A stretch of DNA of 64,000 nucleotides from Pseudonocardia alni (lineage in GTDB: Bacteria > Actinomycetota > Actinomycetes > Mycobacteriales > Pseudonocardiaceae): positions 2,976,001 through 3,040,000 of the forward strand of contig NZ_PHUJ01000003.1 in assembly GCF_002813375.1 (NCBI RefSeq), in the 5' to 3' direction. Shown one piece after another: positions 1 to 10,214 of this stretch. Within the stretch, counting starts at the first letter, position 1; every line of letters begins with the position of its first letter. The notes beneath the pieces are model-generated. The model did no database searches and had not been told where the DNA came from. It saw nothing but the letters and a program-made list of their open reading frames with translations. The position numbers and the translations under genes are program-made.

Positions 1-661
1 GCCGGATGCCGGCGGTCTCCAGCAACTGCACGCAGTCCCCGACCAGGGTGGTCAGATGGTTGGCGCCGTGGGCGAGCGCGGCGTGGTAGAGCGGGCGCAT
101 CGCCTCGGGGATGCGGACGGGCTCGGCCGACATCTCCAGCACGAGTGCCTCGGCGACGCTCCAGCCGACGGCGTCGCGCGGGTCGCCGTGCTCCGGGTCG
201 CCGGGGGCGGTGACGCCGATGCAGCAGGCGGCGAGCCGGTCGACGTCCTCGGGGCGGCCGGTCACCGTCATCGCCGGGTGCAGCGCCAGCGGCAACACAC
301 CCTGCTCCGTCGCCGGGTCCAGCACCGCGACGCCGCGCGACCCCGCCGTGTGGACGGCGATCTGGCCCGGGCGGAAGCACCCGGCGGCGGCGAGGCCACG
401 GACCAGGCCGGGCAGCACGTCGTCGGGGACGGCGAGCAGGACCAGGTCGGCGCGCGAGCAGACCTCGTCCGGCGGGAGCAGGGGGACGTCGGGGAGCAGG
501 GTCTCCGCCCGCCGCACCGAGGCCTGCGAGACCCCGGAGGCGGCGACGACGTGGTGGCCCGCGCGGGCGAGCGCGGCGCCCAGCACCGCACCGACCCGAC
601 CGGCCGAGACCACCCCGACCGCGAGCCGCGCGGGGCGACCGCCATCGATCGCAGAGTCCAT
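1..661 (-). CDS. Rossmann-like / DUF2520 protein (3' end missing)
   Basis: The reading frame starts at ATG 661-659 (an in-frame GTG lies directly before it) and runs off the left edge, so only about the first 220 residues are visible. The N-terminal half is a dinucleotide-binding Rossmann fold: a hydrophobic strand followed by a glycine-containing turn (VSAGRVGAVLGAAL), then a segment ADLVLLAVPDDVLPGL of the kind seen in ProC-like reductases. The second half carries the conserved LALHPAMTVTG stretch typical of DUF2520 proteins. In related actinobacteria this gene sits between the fol genes and panC, so a role near pantothenate or cofactor metabolism is possible, but the reaction is unknown. 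Family assignment is firm; function is not. Confidence 0.85.
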   Translation of the reverse strand, partial: MDSAIDGGRPARLAVGVVSAGRVGAVLGAALARAGHHVVAASGVSQASVRRAETLLPDVPLLPPDEVCSRADLVLLAVPDDVLPGLVRGLAAAGCFRPGQIAVHTAGSRGVAVLDPATEQGVLPLALHPAMTVTGRPEDVDRLAACCIGVTAPGDPEHGDPRDAVGWSVAEALVLEMSAEPVRIPEAMRPLYHAALAHGANHLTTLVGDCVQLLETAGIR

Positions 662-824
662 CACGAGAATCCGTTTCCTCCCGTTCCGGTCCTGGTGGGG
701 TACCGGTCGGGCAATCCGCGGGTGGCGCGACCTCCGGTGGCCGCGCGCCGGACGCGAGGGTAGACGCGCGCCGGGTGGCGACGGGTGGTCCTGAGACCGG
801 CCTCACCCGTCCCGCGACGACCAC

Positions 825-885
825 GATCACCGGTTGTGGAGTCCGTCGCCCGCCGGGCGGACGCTGCGCTCCACAACCGGTGATC
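825..885 (-). terminator. Perfect 17-bp hairpin at the end of the PrsW gene
   Basis: Positions 825-841 (GATCACCGGTTGTGGAG) and 869-885 are perfect inverted copies. The loop between them is itself GC-rich and can pair further. The outer arm overlaps the PrsW stop codon at 884-886. The position fits a rho-independent-type stop for transcription coming from the fol/PrsW genes before the DUF2520 gene. There is no U-tract, as is common in high-GC actinobacteria. The remaining bases of the 662-883 gap show no reading frame I can support. Confidence 0.6.
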
Positions 886-2746
886 ACCGGGTGGCGGGGT
901 GGTCCGGGTCGTCGTCCGGGCGGAGCATCGGGCGGGTGGGGCCGGGGTCCGACGGGTCGTCGTGGTGGCGGCCGTGGGTCCCGCCGGCGGGCGGGTCCGG
1001 ACGGCGGACGGCACGCGTGAGGTGCTCGTCGCCTCCCCCGGGGGCGGGGCCGGGCACCGGGGTGCCGAACGGCGGGCGGCCGGGCGCAGGCGAGCCCGCC
1101 GCCCGGCCGCCGGGGACCGCCCCGGGCCCCGAACCCGAGGGGCCGGGGCCCTGAGCGGGGCCGGGACGTCGGGCCGGGGTCTCCGGGCGGGCGGCCACGC
1201 CCGGACCACCGGAACGGGCATCGGCCACCCGGGGCTCCCCGGGTCCCCGGGGGCCGGCGGGACGGGCACCGCTCTCGGGCGCGGCGGAGGCCTGCGGGGC
1301 CGGGGAGTGCTGGGCGGGTGTCGGCGGAGCAGGGGGCTGCGGCGCCGGGGTGCGCCGCGCGCCCGACCACGGAGCGACCCGCGGTCCCTCGGGGCGCCCC
1401 CAGGGCGCCGCGGTCATGAGTGTGTCCGGGCCGGGCGGCAGCGGCGGCACGGCGGGCCCCGCGGAGGCGGACGCGCCGCCGCCGTCGGGGAAGGTCGGGA
1501 TCCGGAACTGGCCGGAGAAGCTGCCGTCCGGCGCGGCCGGGGGCGGCGGCTCCCAGTCCGACGGACGCTTCCGCGCCCAGGCCGCGACCAGCGCCTCCGG
1601 CACCCCGACGGCGACGGCACGGGCCCGCAGCACCGCGGCCAGCTTCTCGTCGTGCAGGGCGTGGGCGCTCTCCTTCACCGCGCCGCGCGCGATCCGGTTC
1701 CGCATGAACGCCAGCTCGGTGACCGCGGACTGGTACTCGGCGACGGCCTTCGCCGCGGCCGGGCCGGAGCGGCGCCGCACCAGCGTGCGCCAGCCCTTCC
1801 GCCGGGACAGCCGGGCCAGCAGGGTCACCTCGCTCGGCGCGATCCAGCCCGCGGCGGCGAAGCCGGGCAGCTGCGCGGCGACGATCCGCGCCTCGCGGCG
1901 ACGGGCGAACACCACGAGCAGGATCAGCCCGACGAAGATCGGGACCATCACGAACAGGTAGATCTGGAAGAAGCCGCCGGGCGTCGCGGCCAGCACCGAC
2001 GCGCCGTTCCACAACGCGTGCAGCACCACCGCGGCGACGTAGCCGGCGATCATCGCCAGCACCCGCACCCCGATGCTGCGGCTGGCCACCGCGATCCCGG
2101 CGGCGATGCCGATCATGCAGGTGAACAGTGGATGCGCGAACGGCGAGGCGATGCCGCGGACGAACAGCGTCGCGAGCACGCCGGCCGACTCCGGCTCGGA
2201 CACCGCGCGGCCGAGGTAGAGGATGTTCTCGCTGAACGCGAACCCGGCGGCGACGATCCCGGCGTAGACGACGCCGTCGACGATCCCGTCGAACTCACGG
2301 CGCCGGAACAGCAGCAGCCCGACCAGGAACAGGCCCTTGGTGAACTCCTCGACGACCGGGGCGACCACGACCGGGCCGAACAGGTCGCCCGCGCCGCGCC
2401 CGGCGGCCGCGTCGAGCACCGCCGAGGCGCTCGTGTTGATCAGCAGGGCGACCAGCGCGGCGAACCCGGCGCCCCAGAGGAACGCGCCCATCAGCATCCG
2501 CGGCGGCTCGGGCTCCCAGCGGTCCACCCAGAGGAACGCCGCCACCACCGGCACGACCGGCAGCAGCGCGGCCAGGGTCCCGACGATCACCCCCGGCGTC
2601 CCGATCGCGCGTTGCAGCACCCCGATCGTGATCACCGCGAGCAGGGCCAGCACCACCAGGCCGACGACCGGCAGCAGCACGCCCCGTCGCTTGGCCGACG
2701 GCGCCGGCACCGGTGTGTACGGGCGGCCGAGCGTCGGGGACGTCAT
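884..2746 (-). CDS. PrsW-family intramembrane metalloprotease with long proline-rich tail
   Basis: 620 residues from ATG 2746. The first 300 residues form a polytopic membrane domain with the PrsW signatures in order: EEFTK at 133-137, FAFSEN at 169-174, a conserved His at 205 (FAHPLFT) and HALWN at 243-247. These glutamates and histidines are the proposed zinc and catalytic residues of the family, which cuts membrane-anchored anti-sigma factors in Bacillus (PrsW/RsiW). After a basic, cytosolic-looking segment (about 300-400) follows a roughly 220-residue Pro/Gly/Ala/Arg-rich tail that looks disordered. The gene lies 47 bp downstream of the DUF3180 gene at the end of the fol cluster. No anti-sigma factor partner is visible nearby, so the substrate is unknown. 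Confidence 0.85.
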   Translation of the reverse strand: MTSPTLGRPYTPVPAPSAKRRGVLLPVVGLVVLALLAVITIGVLQRAIGTPGVIVGTLAALLPVVPVVAAFLWVDRWEPEPPRMLMGAFLWGAGFAALVALLINTSASAVLDAAAGRGAGDLFGPVVVAPVVEEFTKGLFLVGLLLFRRREFDGIVDGVVYAGIVAAGFAFSENILYLGRAVSEPESAGVLATLFVRGIASPFAHPLFTCMIGIAAGIAVASRSIGVRVLAMIAGYVAAVVLHALWNGASVLAATPGGFFQIYLFVMVPIFVGLILLVVFARRREARIVAAQLPGFAAAGWIAPSEVTLLARLSRRKGWRTLVRRRSGPAAAKAVAEYQSAVTELAFMRNRIARGAVKESAHALHDEKLAAVLRARAVAVGVPEALVAAWARKRPSDWEPPPPAAPDGSFSGQFRIPTFPDGGGASASAGPAVPPLPPGPDTLMTAAPWGRPEGPRVAPWSGARRTPAPQPPAPPTPAQHSPAPQASAAPESGARPAGPRGPGEPRVADARSGGPGVAARPETPARRPGPAQGPGPSGSGPGAVPGGRAAGSPAPGRPPFGTPVPGPAPGGGDEHLTRAVRRPDPPAGGTHGRHHDDPSDPGPTRPMLRPDDDPDHPATR

Positions 2747-2793
2747 GACGGTCCAGCGTAGAGAACCGGCCCCGTCCGCGCGGGGGACGCGCC

Positions 2794-3330
2794 TCAGGTC
2801 GAGCGGATCCCACCGTCGGTGTCGTCCGGGTCGTCGGGGGCCCGGCAGCAGTACTCCAGCCAGAGCGCGGCGCCGACCAGCAGCAGCGCGCTGACCACAC
2901 CGATCCCGGCGACGACGCTGTCCCGGAACGCGGCCACCACGACCGCGGCCCGCGGCAGCGTGTGCATCAGCACGGCCACCCACAGCCCGGCGACCACGGC
3001 GCCGCCGACCGCGGAGGCCTTGGCCAGCAGCACCGCCCGGGCCGCGACGAGCGGCGGTACCGGGACGGCGCCGTTCCGGCGCTCGACCCGGCGCCGCAGC
3101 ACGACCCCGCCCGCGGCCTCGGCGGCGGCGAGGACCGCGACGACGACCGCCGCGGCGACCGGCAGCGTCGGCAGCGACCCGTAGGTCAGCTGGACGAGAA
3201 TGTTGCCGAGCAGGGCCGCGACCACGGCGATCGCGGCGACGTCGCGGCCCCGGGTCGGGCGCACGGTCGGGCGCGGGTCGTCGTCCGGGCCGCGGCCCGA
3301 GCGCCGTCCGCCCGGTCCGGGCGCGGTCAT
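2794..3330 (-). CDS. DUF3180 membrane protein
   Basis: 178 residues from ATG 3330, whose first bases overlap the folK stop (ATGA), so translation is probably coupled. A short polar N-terminus (about 30 residues) is followed by four hydrophobic segments arranged as two pairs, with a basic loop RRRVERRNGAV between them. This layout is that of DUF3180, a family found immediately downstream of folK in many actinobacteria. The function is unknown. The constant linkage to folate genes suggests a membrane role tied to folate or pterin supply, but nothing in the sequence shows a catalytic site. Confidence 0.8.
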   Translation of the reverse strand: MTAPGPGGRRSGRGPDDDPRPTVRPTRGRDVAAIAVVAALLGNILVQLTYGSLPTLPVAAAVVVAVLAAAEAAGGVVLRRRVERRNGAVPVPPLVAARAVLLAKASAVGGAVVAGLWVAVLMHTLPRAAVVVAAFRDSVVAGIGVVSALLLVGAALWLEYCCRAPDDPDDTDGGIRST

Positions 3331-3842
3331 GCCGGGTCCCGCAGGACGACGTCGTCGCGGCGGTGCACGCCGGCACGGCCGTCCGGGCCGAGCCGGTCCA
3401 GCAGGTCGGCGACCGGCCCGCGCCCGTGCAGGACGGCCCCGGGCTCGGCGAGCAGCCACGGCAGCAGCACGGTGGCCCGGTCGGGGGTGCCCGGGTGCGG
3501 CAGGAGCAGCTCCGGGTCGTCCGAGGTGACCGGGGCGCCGTCGTCGGTCACCTGGACGACGTCGACGTCGAGGGTGCGCGGCCCCCACCGCTGCTCGCGG
3601 ACCCGGCCCGAGGCGTCCTCGAGTGCCTGCCCACGGCGCAGCCAGCCCCACGCATCGAGCGCCGGGTCGTCCGCGACCAGCACCGCGTTGAGGAAGTCCG
3701 GCTGGTCGGTCACGCCCCACGGCGCCGTCTCGAACACCGGCGACACCGCCACGACGGCCGCCCCCAGGTCCGCGACGACCGTGCGCAGGTGCGCGGCCCG
3801 GTCGCCCAGGTTGGAGCCGAGGGACAGGATCGCGCGGGTCAC
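3327..3842 (-). CDS. folK: 2-amino-4-hydroxy-6-hydroxymethyldihydropteridine diphosphokinase
   Basis: 171 residues from GTG 3842, overlapping the folB stop as GTGA. The enzyme transfers pyrophosphate from ATP to the 6-hydroxymethyl-dihydropterin made by FolB, giving the substrate of FolP. Visible HPPK features are the N-terminal [11 protein letters not shown], the [21 protein letters not shown] substrate-binding block and the metal-binding [12 protein letters not shown] block (about residues 84-95). The length is typical for the family. It is one link of the coupled folE-folP-folB-folK string. Confidence 0.97.
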   Translation of the reverse strand: MTRAILSLGSNLGDRAAHLRTVVADLGAAVVAVSPVFETAPWGVTDQPDFLNAVLVADDPALDAWGWLRRGQALEDASGRVREQRWGPRTLDVDVVQVTDDGAPVTSDDPELLLPHPGTPDRATVLLPWLLAEPGAVLHGRGPVADLLDRLGPDGRAGVHRRDDVVLRDPA

Positions 3843-4204
3843 GCCCGGCTCCGGGTCAGGACGACCGCGACGTCGTCGAAGGTCAGCGGGATCGGCGCCG
3901 ACGGCTTGTGCAGCGTCACCTCGACGGCGGCGACCCGGGCGTCGGAGTCCAGTACGGCCTGCGCGATCTCCCCGGCGACGGCCTCGATGAGATCCCGGGC
4001 CGGACCGCCGACGATGCCCGCGGCCAGCTCGGCGAGCTCGCCGTAGTGCAGCGTGTCGGCCAGGTCGTCCGAGGCGGCGGCGGGCGCGAGGTCGGCGTGC
4101 ACCACCAGGTCGACGACGAACTCCTGGCCGTCGCGACGCTCGTGGTCGAACACGCCGTGGTTCCCGCGGACGCGCAGACCCCGTAGCTCGATCCGGTCGC
4201 TCAC
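3839..4204 (-). CDS. folB: Dihydroneopterin aldolase
   Basis: 121 residues from GTG 4204, overlapping the folP stop as GTGA. FolB cleaves dihydroneopterin to 6-hydroxymethyl-dihydropterin and glycolaldehyde. The family signature is present from the start: [19 protein letters not shown], then the YGELAELA block and the C-terminal [13 protein letters not shown] strand containing the catalytic lysine. The length is normal. Its four-base overlaps on both sides imply stoichiometric, coupled translation with FolP and FolK. Confidence 0.97.
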   Translation of the reverse strand: MSDRIELRGLRVRGNHGVFDHERRDGQEFVVDLVVHADLAPAAASDDLADTLHYGELAELAAGIVGGPARDLIEAVAGEIAQAVLDSDARVAAVEVTLHKPSAPIPLTFDDVAVVLTRSRA

Positions 4205-5079
4205 CGCCCGGTCTCCCGCGGGGTGCGGGGGCGCGAGGCGCCGAGCCGGCAGGCGGCGGCGACCGCGATGGCGTCCATCGTGGACTCGACGTCGTGCACC
4301 CGCACGCCCCAGGCGCCCGCGTTGGCGGCGAGCGCGCTGACCGCGGCGGTCGCGATGTCGCGGCCCGGCGGGGTGCGCGGCTCGCCCTCGGCCGAGGCCA
4401 GGAGCTCGCCGAGGAACCGCTTGCGCGAGGCCCCGACCAGCACCGGGAAGCCCAAATCGACGAACACGTCGAGCCGGCGCAGCAGCGCCCAGTTGTGCGA
4501 GGCGTTCTTGGCGAACCCGAGACCGGGGTCGAGCACGATGCGGCCGGGGTCGACCCCGGCCATCACGGCGTGGTCGACCCGGGCGACGAGCTCGGACCGG
4601 ACCTCGCCGATCACGTCCTCGTAGCCCGCGAGGTGCTGCATGCCGGCGCTGTGCCCGCGCCAGTGCATGATCACCCAGGGCGTCCGCGACTCGGCGACGA
4701 CCGCGGCCATCCGCGGGTCGGCCAGGCCGCCGGAGACGTCGTTGACCATCGCCGCACCGGCCTCGACGCAGGCCTCGGCGACCGCGGACCGGGTCGTGTC
4801 GACGCTGACCCGCACGCCCGCGGCGACGAGGTCGCGCACCACCGGCAGGACGCGGTCCCGCTCGGTCGCGGCGTCGATCCGCTGCGCGCCGGGCCGGGTC
4901 GACTCCCCGCCGACGTCGACGAGGTCGGCCCCGGCGTCGCGCATCGCGACACCGTGCGCGACGGCGTGCGACCGGTCGACGTAGCGGCCGCCGTCGGAGA
5001 ACGAGTCGGGGGTGACGTTCAGGATCCCCATGACCGCGCAGCGGCCGAGCTCCGGCAACGCCCCTCCGGGGGCGACCAC
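4201..5079 (-). CDS. folP: Dihydropteroate synthase
   Basis: 292 residues from GTG 5079, one base after the folE stop. The enzyme condenses the pterin diphosphate with p-aminobenzoate and is the sulfonamide target. It shows the TIM-barrel motifs of [19 protein letters not shown] near residue 17, [11 protein letters not shown] around 55, NDVSGG around 112, DPGLGFAKN near 185 and the GASRKRFLG loop near 217. A catalytic-type VRVHDVEST lies near the C-terminus. All key blocks are intact, so it should be the functional copy and not a FolP2-like paralogue. Confidence 0.97.
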   Translation of the reverse strand: MVAPGGALPELGRCAVMGILNVTPDSFSDGGRYVDRSHAVAHGVAMRDAGADLVDVGGESTRPGAQRIDAATERDRVLPVVRDLVAAGVRVSVDTTRSAVAEACVEAGAAMVNDVSGGLADPRMAAVVAESRTPWVIMHWRGHSAGMQHLAGYEDVIGEVRSELVARVDHAVMAGVDPGRIVLDPGLGFAKNASHNWALLRRLDVFVDLGFPVLVGASRKRFLGELLASAEGEPRTPPGRDIATAAVSALAANAGAWGVRVHDVESTMDAIAVAAACRLGASRPRTPRETGR

Positions 5080-5080
5080 G

Positions 5081-5695
5081 TCACCGCCCCCTGATCAGCG
5101 AGAGCGCCTCCGCGCGGGAGGTCGCCGAGCTCTTGAACAGCCCGCGCACCGCCGAGGTGGTGGTGCGCGACCCCGGCTTGCGGATGCCGCGCATGGCCAT
5201 GCACAGGTGCTCGGCCTCCAGCACGACGATCACCGCGCGCGGGTTCAGCTTGCGCACCAGGGCGTCGGCGATCTGCGCGGTCAGCCGCTCCTGGACCTGC
5301 GGTCGCTTGGCGTACAGGTCGACCACCCGGGCCAGCTTGGACAGGCCGGTGACCTGGCCGTCGACGGCCGGGATGTAGCCGACGTGGGCCACCCCGTGGA
5401 AGGGCACGAGGTGGTGCTCGCAGGTGGAGAACATCGGGATGTCCTTGACCAGCACGAGCTCGCCGTGGCCCTCGTCGAAGGTCTTCTCCAGCACCGTGTC
5501 CGGGTCGACGAACAGCCCGGCGAAGATCTCGCCGTAGGCGCGCGCGACCCGGGCCGGGGTCTCCTTGAGACCCTCGCGGTCCGGGTCCTCCCCGACCGCG
5601 ATCAGCAGCTCGCGGACGGCGCGCTCCGCACGGTCCAGGTCGATCCCGCCGGGTACGGCCCGAGTCACCCCGGCCGCCACCGCGGCGGACTCCAC
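5081..5695 (-). CDS. folE: GTP cyclohydrolase I
   Basis: 204 residues from GTG 5695, the only plausible start after the ftsH stop 33 bp upstream. It converts GTP to dihydroneopterin triphosphate, the first step of pterin synthesis. The zinc site [12 protein letters not shown] (about residues 88-99) and the later cysteine in [11 protein letters not shown] are both present, so this is the zinc-dependent FolE type and not FolE2. The C-terminal [15 protein letters not shown] block is standard. It is the first fol gene behind ftsH and probably shares that promoter. Confidence 0.97.
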   Translation of the reverse strand: MESAAVAAGVTRAVPGGIDLDRAERAVRELLIAVGEDPDREGLKETPARVARAYGEIFAGLFVDPDTVLEKTFDEGHGELVLVKDIPMFSTCEHHLVPFHGVAHVGYIPAVDGQVTGLSKLARVVDLYAKRPQVQERLTAQIADALVRKLNPRAVIVVLEAEHLCMAMRGIRKPGSRTTTSAVRGLFKSSATSRAEALSLIRGR

Positions 5696-5727
5696 CGGTC
5701 CGGAGCGTCCGTCCGTCGTCGACGTGC

Positions 5728-8232
5728 TCAGTGTCCTGCCTCCGGGTCGTGTCCGCGTCGCTGCTCGCCGGCGCCGGGGTCGTTCGCACCGCCCGGCGCG
5801 CCGTTGCCGTGCGCGCCGTTGCCGTTGCCGCCGCCCGGTCCGCGACCGGGCCAGGGACCGCCCTGGGCGGGGCCCTGCGGCCCGCCCTGCTGCGGCGGCT
5901 GCGCCCAGTTCGGCGGCGGCCAGCTCTGGCCCGGCGGGGTCGTCGCGGGCCGCCAGTCCGGCGGGGCGCCGTAGTTCGGGGCGACGGCGGGCGGCGGGGG
6001 CTGTCCCGGTCCGCCGTAGGACCCGGCCCGGCCGTGGCCGTGGACCGGGGCGCCGTGCCCGTTGCCGGGCGCGCCGTAGCCGTTCCCGTTCCCGTTCCCG
6101 CCGTTGCCGCCGCCGTGGCCCGGGCCGCCGTCGCCGGGGGCGTAGCCGCCGTCGTTGGGGGCGTCCGGGCGGCTCGGGACCGAGCCGCCCGCCGGGAACG
6201 GGGAGGCGCCGGGGGTGCCGGGCGCGTCGCCGTAGCCGTTGGCGACGCCCGAGCCGACCTCGGCCGGGGTGCGCTCGTCCTCCTCGGGCGGCAGGACCTC
6301 ACCGCGCTCGTGCGCCAGCTCGCGCCGGGTCTTGATCGGCGGCTTCTCCGAGGGCGTGCGCACGCCGAAGTCGTCGAACGCGGTGATCCGCGGCCGCTTC
6401 TCCACCGACCCGAAGATCCGCTCGAGGTCCTTGCGGTTCAGGGTCTCCTTGTCCAGGAGCTCGAGCACCAGCTCGTCGAGCACGTCGCGGTAGGTGTTGA
6501 GGATCTCCCACGCCTCGGTGTGCGCGGCCTCGATGAGCTTGCGCACCTCCTCGTCGATCTCGTGGGCGACCTCGAGCGAGTAGTCGGCCTGGTTGCCCAT
6601 CGAGCGGCCGAGGAACGGGTCGCCCTGCTCGCGGCCGTAGCGGACGGCGCCGAGCTTGGCGCTCATGCCGTACTCGGTGACCATCGCGCGGGCGATCTTG
6701 GTGGCCTGGTCGATGTCGGAGGACGCGCCCGTCGTGGGCTCGTGGAAGACGAGCTCCTCGGCCGAACGCCCACCCATCGCGAACACCAGCCTCGCGATCA
6801 TCTCGGCGCGGGTCATGAGGCCCTTGTCGTCCTCCGGGACGACGAGCGCGTGCCCGCCGGTGCGCCCGCGCGGCAGGATCGTGAGCTTGTAGACCGGCTC
6901 CAGGTCCGGCATCGCCCACGCGGCCAGCGCGTGCCCGCCCTCGTGGTACGCGGTGATCTTCTTCTCGCGCTCGGAGACGATCTTCGACTTGCGCCGGGGG
7001 CCGCCGACGACGCGGTCGACCGACTCCTCCAGCGCGGCGCCGTTGATCAGCGTCCCGTGCTCGCGGGCGGTCAGCAGCGCGGCCTCGTTGATCACGTTGG
7101 CCAGGTCGGCGCCGGACATGCCCACGGTGCGTTTGGCCAGCGACTCGAGGTCGACGTCGTCGGCGAAGGGCTTGCCCTTGGAGTGCACCGACAGGATCGC
7201 GCGGCGACCCGCCAGGTCGGGGGCGCCGACCGGGATCTGCCGGTCGAACCGGCCCGGGCGCAGCAGCGCCGGGTCGAGGATGTCCGGCCGGTTCGTCGCG
7301 GCGATCAGGATGATGCCGCCGCGGGCGTCGAAGCCGTCCATCTCGACGAGCAGCTGGTTCAGGGTCTGCTCGCGCTCGTCGTGCCCGCCACCGAGGCCGG
7401 CGCCGCGCTGGCGGCCGACCGCGTCGATCTCGTCGACGAAGATGATGCAGGGCGCGTTCTGCTTGGCCTGCTCGAACAGGTCGCGCACCCGGGAGGCACC
7501 GACACCGACGAACATCTCGACGAAGTCGGACCCGGAGATCGTGTAGAACGGCACGCCCGCCTCACCGGCGACCGCACGGGCCAGCAGCGTCTTGCCGGTG
7601 CCGGGCGGGCCGTAGAGCAGCACACCCTTGGGGATCTTCGCGCCCAGGGCCTGGTAACGGCCCGGGTTCTGCAGGAAGTCCTTGATCTCGTAGAGCTCCT
7701 CGACCGCCTCGTCGGCGCCCGCCACGTCCGCGAACGTGTTCTTCGGCATGTCCTTGTTCAGCTGCTTGGCCTTGGACTTGCCGAAGCTCATGACCCGGTT
7801 CCCGCCGCCCTGGGCGTTGTTCAGGAACCAGAACAGCAGGATCAGGACCAGCGCCAGCGGGATCATCGTGATCAGCAGCGTGGAGAGGAAGGAGTCCTGG
7901 CGGACGACGGTGTCGTACTCGGCGATCCCGGGGACCTGGCGGACCTGGTCGAAGATCTGACCGGAGATCTGCGCGGGGTACTGGGTGAGGATCTGGGTCG
8001 TCTCGTTGCCGTCGACCTCGATCGGGCGGTCCAGCGTGAGGCGGAGCTGCTGCTCACGGTCCTCGACGAGGGCGTCCTTGACGTTCCCCGACTGCACCTG
8101 GGAGAGCGCGACCGACGTCGTGACCTCGGTGTATCCGCGGGTGTCGTCGAACAGCTGGCTGAACCCGAGATAGATCAGGAGTGCGACGAGGATCCAGATC
8201 AGCGGGTTGCGGAGCAGGCGCTTGCGGTCCAT
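5728..8232 (-). CDS. ftsH: ATP-dependent zinc metalloprotease FtsH
   Basis: 834 residues from ATG 8232. FtsH unfolds and degrades membrane and regulatory proteins. Two membrane segments (about 10-30 and 117-138) flank a small periplasmic domain. They are followed by the AAA module with Walker A GPPGTGKT at 208-215 and Walker B FVDEID at 265-270, the SRH region, and the zinc site HEGGH at 430-434 with Asp 506 as likely third ligand. From about residue 635 a 200-residue Gly/Asn/Pro-rich low-complexity tail extends beyond the usual FtsH end, with GNGNG-type runs. The order hpt, ftsH, folE is as in mycobacteria. Confidence 0.98.
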   Translation of the reverse strand: MDRKRLLRNPLIWILVALLIYLGFSQLFDDTRGYTEVTTSVALSQVQSGNVKDALVEDREQQLRLTLDRPIEVDGNETTQILTQYPAQISGQIFDQVRQVPGIAEYDTVVRQDSFLSTLLITMIPLALVLILLFWFLNNAQGGGNRVMSFGKSKAKQLNKDMPKNTFADVAGADEAVEELYEIKDFLQNPGRYQALGAKIPKGVLLYGPPGTGKTLLARAVAGEAGVPFYTISGSDFVEMFVGVGASRVRDLFEQAKQNAPCIIFVDEIDAVGRQRGAGLGGGHDEREQTLNQLLVEMDGFDARGGIILIAATNRPDILDPALLRPGRFDRQIPVGAPDLAGRRAILSVHSKGKPFADDVDLESLAKRTVGMSGADLANVINEAALLTAREHGTLINGAALEESVDRVVGGPRRKSKIVSEREKKITAYHEGGHALAAWAMPDLEPVYKLTILPRGRTGGHALVVPEDDKGLMTRAEMIARLVFAMGGRSAEELVFHEPTTGASSDIDQATKIARAMVTEYGMSAKLGAVRYGREQGDPFLGRSMGNQADYSLEVAHEIDEEVRKLIEAAHTEAWEILNTYRDVLDELVLELLDKETLNRKDLERIFGSVEKRPRITAFDDFGVRTPSEKPPIKTRRELAHERGEVLPPEEDERTPAEVGSGVANGYGDAPGTPGASPFPAGGSVPSRPDAPNDGGYAPGDGGPGHGGGNGGNGNGNGYGAPGNGHGAPVHGHGRAGSYGGPGQPPPPAVAPNYGAPPDWRPATTPPGQSWPPPNWAQPPQQGGPQGPAQGGPWPGRGPGGGNGNGAHGNGAPGGANDPGAGEQRRGHDPEAGH

Positions 8233-8577
8233 GCAACGTCGGCCTGGGTGGCCTTCACCTTCCCGGGAGTGGTTCTCGGCAGCGGCGGCGGACGGTGTAC
8301 CGCCCCGCCGGAGGGCCCTGACCCGCCAGGATAGCCCCACGGTGGGTGGAGTGCTCCGGACGGACCTGGCCGGACCGCCCGGTGAGCGGGCGGCCGATCC
8401 GAGAACGAACCGGCGACCTGCCCGGTTCCCCCACAGGGGTGTCCCGACGCACACCTCGACACCGTGGTGTGGGACAACTGTGCAGCACGCTCGGTACCCG
8501 GACGGCGGCGGAGGGCAGCGGCGCCCTGCTCCGTCCGGTCCAGCGGCGATGGTCTGCGGGTCGGGAGGGACGATCGG
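8233..8577. other. Divergent promoter region between ftsH and the serine protease
   Basis: A 345-bp gap without a supportable gene. A TATCCT hexamer on the minus strand (8333-8328) is a reasonable -10 for ftsH, leaving a leader of about 90 bases. On the plus strand the only clear signal is the GGGAGGGA ribosome site just before the protease ATG. I saw no strong inverted repeat here. Confidence 0.4.
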
Positions 8578-9588
8578 ATGGCGCTGCACGCGGTGGCCGG
8601 ACCCCGGCGGACGGTGTCGGTGCTCGCCGCCGGTCTCGCCGCCGCGGCGGCACTGGCGGTGTTCACCGTGCCGGTGGGGACGGCCGTCGCCGTGCCCGTG
8701 ATCCCGGCGCCCGTGGCCGCCGCACCGACGCCGCCGGTCGTGACCGCGCCGCCGGCGACCACCGCCCGGGCCGAGGCGGGCGACCTCGTGCCGCACCCGG
8801 CCGTCGTCGCGGGGCCGGGGTCGATCGGTCCGGGGACCGTCACCGAGACCACCGGCGCGGGCCTGTGCACGGCCGGGTTCGTGTTCACCGCGGGCGAGCG
8901 CACCTTCCTCGGGCAGGCCGCGCACTGCGGCGGCACCGGCGGCGAGACCGAGACCGACGGCTGCACCTCCGACGCGGTGCCGCTGGGCACCCCGGTGCTG
9001 GTGCACGGCCGCGACGGCACGGTCACCGGGACGCTGGCGTGGAGCTCGTGGAACACCATGCAGGCCCGCGGGGAGCGCGACCCCGACGTCTGCGCCTACA
9101 ACGACCTCGCACTCGTCGAGCTGCCCGCGGGCGCCCGCCCGTCGGTGGGTGCCGCGGTGCCGTTCTTCGGAGGTCCCGGCGCGGTCCGCACCGCGCCGCT
9201 GCCCGCCGGCACCCCGGTCTACGGCCTGACCAACCCACCCGGCGCCGGCGGCGTCCGCACGGTCGGGGTGCGCGCCGGTGCGGCCGCCGCCGAGGTCGGT
9301 GGCGGCTGGGGGCACGCGGTGTTCGCCGTGCAGGACGGCGTCGCCGGGGAGTCGGGCAGCCCGCTGCTCGACGCGCAGGGCCGCGCGATCGGCGTGCTGT
9401 CCAGCCTCACCACCACCGAGGACCTGCCCAGCATCGAGTACACCGACCTGGCGAGGGCGTTGGACTACGCAGCCCGCACCGACGGTCCGGCCGGTCTGAC
9501 GCTCGCCGGCGGGCCCGCGTTCACCGCGGCCCCGGCCGGGGTGGATCCGCGCGCGCTGGCCACACCCGCCGGGCCCGGGCTCGGCTGA
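8578..9588 (+). CDS. Secreted trypsin-like serine protease
   Basis: 336 residues from ATG 8578, with a strong GGGAGGGA ribosome site 7 bases upstream. An in-frame earlier start at 8464 lacks such a site and would spoil the signal peptide. The N-terminus is a signal peptide: basic [11 protein letters not shown], a hydrophobic core, and likely cleavage near AVA at about 38. An Ala/Pro-rich linker to residue 65 follows. The chymotrypsin-fold triad is visible as His 116 (QAAHCGG), Asp 176 (YNDLALV) and Ser 259 (GESGSPL). Cysteines at about 97, 117, 129 and 172 could form disulfides, fitting export. Substrate unknown. It sits between hpt and ftsH, where other actinobacteria have different genes. 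Confidence 0.88.
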   Translation: MALHAVAGPRRTVSVLAAGLAAAAALAVFTVPVGTAVAVPVIPAPVAAAPTPPVVTAPPATTARAEAGDLVPHPAVVAGPGSIGPGTVTETTGAGLCTAGFVFTAGERTFLGQAAHCGGTGGETETDGCTSDAVPLGTPVLVHGRDGTVTGTLAWSSWNTMQARGERDPDVCAYNDLALVELPAGARPSVGAAVPFFGGPGAVRTAPLPAGTPVYGLTNPPGAGGVRTVGVRAGAAAAEVGGGWGHAVFAVQDGVAGESGSPLLDAQGRAIGVLSSLTTTEDLPSIEYTDLARALDYAARTDGPAGLTLAGGPAFTAAPAGVDPRALATPAGPGLG

Positions 9589-9595
9589 GCCGGGC

Positions 9596-10156
9596 TCAGG
9601 CGTAGACCGACGGGTCGAGGGTGCCGATGTAGGGCAGGTCGCGGTAGCGCTCGGCGTAGTCGAGGCCGTAGCCGACGACGAACTCGTTCGGGATGTCGAA
9701 GCCGACGTACCGGACCGGGACGTCGACCTTCACCGCGTCCGGCTTGCGGAGGAGCGTCACGACCTCCAGCGACGCGGGCGAGCGGGTCTGCAGGTTGCCC
9801 AGCAGCCAGTTCAGGGTCAGCCCCGAGTCGATGATGTCCTCGACGATCAGAACGTGCCGCCCGGCGATGTCGCGGTCGAGGTCCTTGAGGATCCGCACGA
9901 CGCCCGACGACGACGTCGAGGAGCCGTAGGAGCTGACCGCCATGAACTCGAGCTGGGCCGGGATGGGCAGCGCGCGGGCGAAGTCGGTCATGAACATGAC
10001 GGCGCCCTTGAGGACGCCGATCAGCACGAGGTCGGACTCGCGGCCGTCGCGCACGAGGCCGGTGTAGTCACCGGCGACCTGCTGCGCCAGCTCCGCGGTC
10101 TTCTCGCGCACCTGCTCCTCGGTGACCAGCACCGAGGAGATGTCCCCGTCGTACAC
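9596..10156 (-). CDS. hpt: Hypoxanthine phosphoribosyltransferase
   Basis: 186 residues from GTG 10156, chosen because GAGGGGG lies 5-6 bases upstream and the family begins with YDGDI. It salvages hypoxanthine or guanine with PRPP to IMP or GMP. The PRPP-binding motif [11 protein letters not shown] is at residues 102-112, and the flexible loop [11 protein letters not shown] at 75-85 precedes it. The C-terminal [18 protein letters not shown] is characteristic of bacterial HPRT. It follows tilS by 58 bp, the same order as in mycobacteria. Confidence 0.97.
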   Translation of the reverse strand: MYDGDISSVLVTEEQVREKTAELAQQVAGDYTGLVRDGRESDLVLIGVLKGAVMFMTDFARALPIPAQLEFMAVSSYGSSTSSSGVVRILKDLDRDIAGRHVLIVEDIIDSGLTLNWLLGNLQTRSPASLEVVTLLRKPDAVKVDVPVRYVGFDIPNEFVVGYGLDYAERYRDLPYIGTLDPSVYA

Positions 10157-10214
10157 CCGACCCCCTCGCACGGACCGTGTGACGGCCCGGTCGACGCCTC
10201 CACCGGACCCGCGG

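Noticed and set aside
5731..8334. A very long open frame on the plus strand opposite ftsH
   Set aside because: GC-rich codon positions keep the opposite frame open. Its composition is Arg/Val/Gly-rich noise, and ftsH on the other strand has every expected motif. The same holds for other long shadows, such as those opposite folP, accA1 and ppc.
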